Shown here: positions 5,114 through 5,450 of the stretch, piece after piece
Layout of the letters: every line of letters begins with the position of its first letter
Position numbering within the stretch: position 1 is the stretch's first letter
Assembly (NCBI GenBank): GCA_027021095.1
Contig: JALUUZ010000565.1
Location: forward strand, 1 to 5,450
Reading direction: 5' to 3'
DNA: 5,450 nucleotides
DNA from: Gammaproteobacteria bacterium
Lineage (GTDB): Bacteria > Pseudomonadota > Gammaproteobacteria > SZUA-21
The notes under the pieces: model-generated
Seen by the model: the letters and a program-made list of their open reading frames with translations, nothing else
Told to the model about the DNA's origin: nothing
The model's database searches: none
Made by a program: the position numbers and the translations under genes

Positions 5114-5450
5114 GCGGCCAAATACTCGTGCAACTCAGCAAAATCCAGTGCCACGACCTCGATCGGTTCCTGTTTGCCTTTGACCTGAATCGTATCGGCC
5201 ATGCTGCTCCAGTCCCTGCCGGGCAGATGACACCAGGTGTTCTTGCTCAGAACCAGATCCTTACCGGCAACCTTGGAATGCGCTTCCAGGCGGAACGCCA
5301 GGTTGACCGCATCACCCATGGCCGAGCTCTCGACACCGACGTCGAGCACCGCATTCCCGGTATTGATTCCGACCCCGATGCGCAGCGGAAAAGGCAGGTC
5401 GGTAAACTCCTGGTTGATCTGCGTCGATAAACGCTCGAGCTCACAGGCTG
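5092..5450 (-). CDS. Class III adenylate/guanylate cyclase, C-terminal part (cut by window edge)
   Basis: 118 C-terminal residues are visible; the frame stays open to the window edge, so the N-terminus is missing. The visible part runs LRIGVGINTGNAVLDVG, then SSAMGDAVNLAFRLEA, and IQVKGKQEPIEV. This is the classic order of the second half of a class III nucleotide cyclase, which makes cAMP or cGMP from ATP or GTP. The transition-state Asn and Arg (N-L-A-F-R, visible residues 49 and 53) are kept. At the position that helps choose adenine (Asp or Thr in most relatives) there is Ser (E-S-S-A-M-G-D). The metal-binding Asp residues and substrate Lys lie off-window. A shorter start at GTG 5347-5349 would leave only a fragment and is unlikely, because homology extends upstream. 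It is convergent with the regulator gene and ends in LAAYSSSNL inside it. Confidence 0.9.
   Translation of the reverse strand, partial: ACELERLSTQINQEFTDLPFPLRIGVGINTGNAVLDVGVESSAMGDAVNLAFRLEAHSKVAGKDLVLSKNTWCHLPGRDWSSMADTIQVKGKQEPIEVVALDFAELHEYLAAYSSSNL

Overview
The window looks like a stretch of a Gammaproteobacterium-type chromosome. This rests on moderately high GC with C/G-ending codons, Gram-negative membrane and periplasmic signalling proteins, and short palindromic repeats between genes. The taxon cannot be fixed from the sequence alone.

Layout: (1) Bases 1-333 hold no gene. They are packed with palindromes: a 67-bp imperfect palindrome at the left edge, a 37-bp sequence present twice in the same orientation (90-126 and 301-337), and between them a 105-bp element with 18-bp inverted ends and a central hairpin. 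This looks like MITE/REP-type repeat debris. (2) A 227-aa protein of unknown function is encoded on the minus strand (334-1017), and its stop codon lies inside the second repeat copy. (3) A 232-bp divergent intergenic region carries a candidate sigma70-type promoter for the minus-strand gene. It also carries three TTTACA/GTTACA boxes exactly 11 bp apart, the pattern bound by OmpR/PhoB-type response regulators. (4) On the plus strand come a secreted von Willebrand factor A (vWA) protein (1250-2566), an intergenic region with two tandem perfect hairpins, a membrane sensor histidine kinase (2685-4415), and its OmpR-family response regulator (4418-5113, only 2 bp after the kinase). (5) The right edge holds the 3' end of a class III adenylate/guanylate cyclase on the minus strand (5092-5450, cut by the window). 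It overlaps the response-regulator gene tail to tail by 22 bp.

Inferred working model: the kinase senses a periplasmic state through a large Cache-like domain, phosphorylates the regulator, and the regulator controls the divergent intergenic region through the 11-bp-spaced boxes. The vWA protein, exported and ending in a very basic tail, would be either an output of this system or part of its sensing apparatus. The vWA/kinase/regulator group plus a possibly co-regulated divergent gene of unknown function is the most interesting content. No individual gene is given a symbol because none is recognised with certainty.
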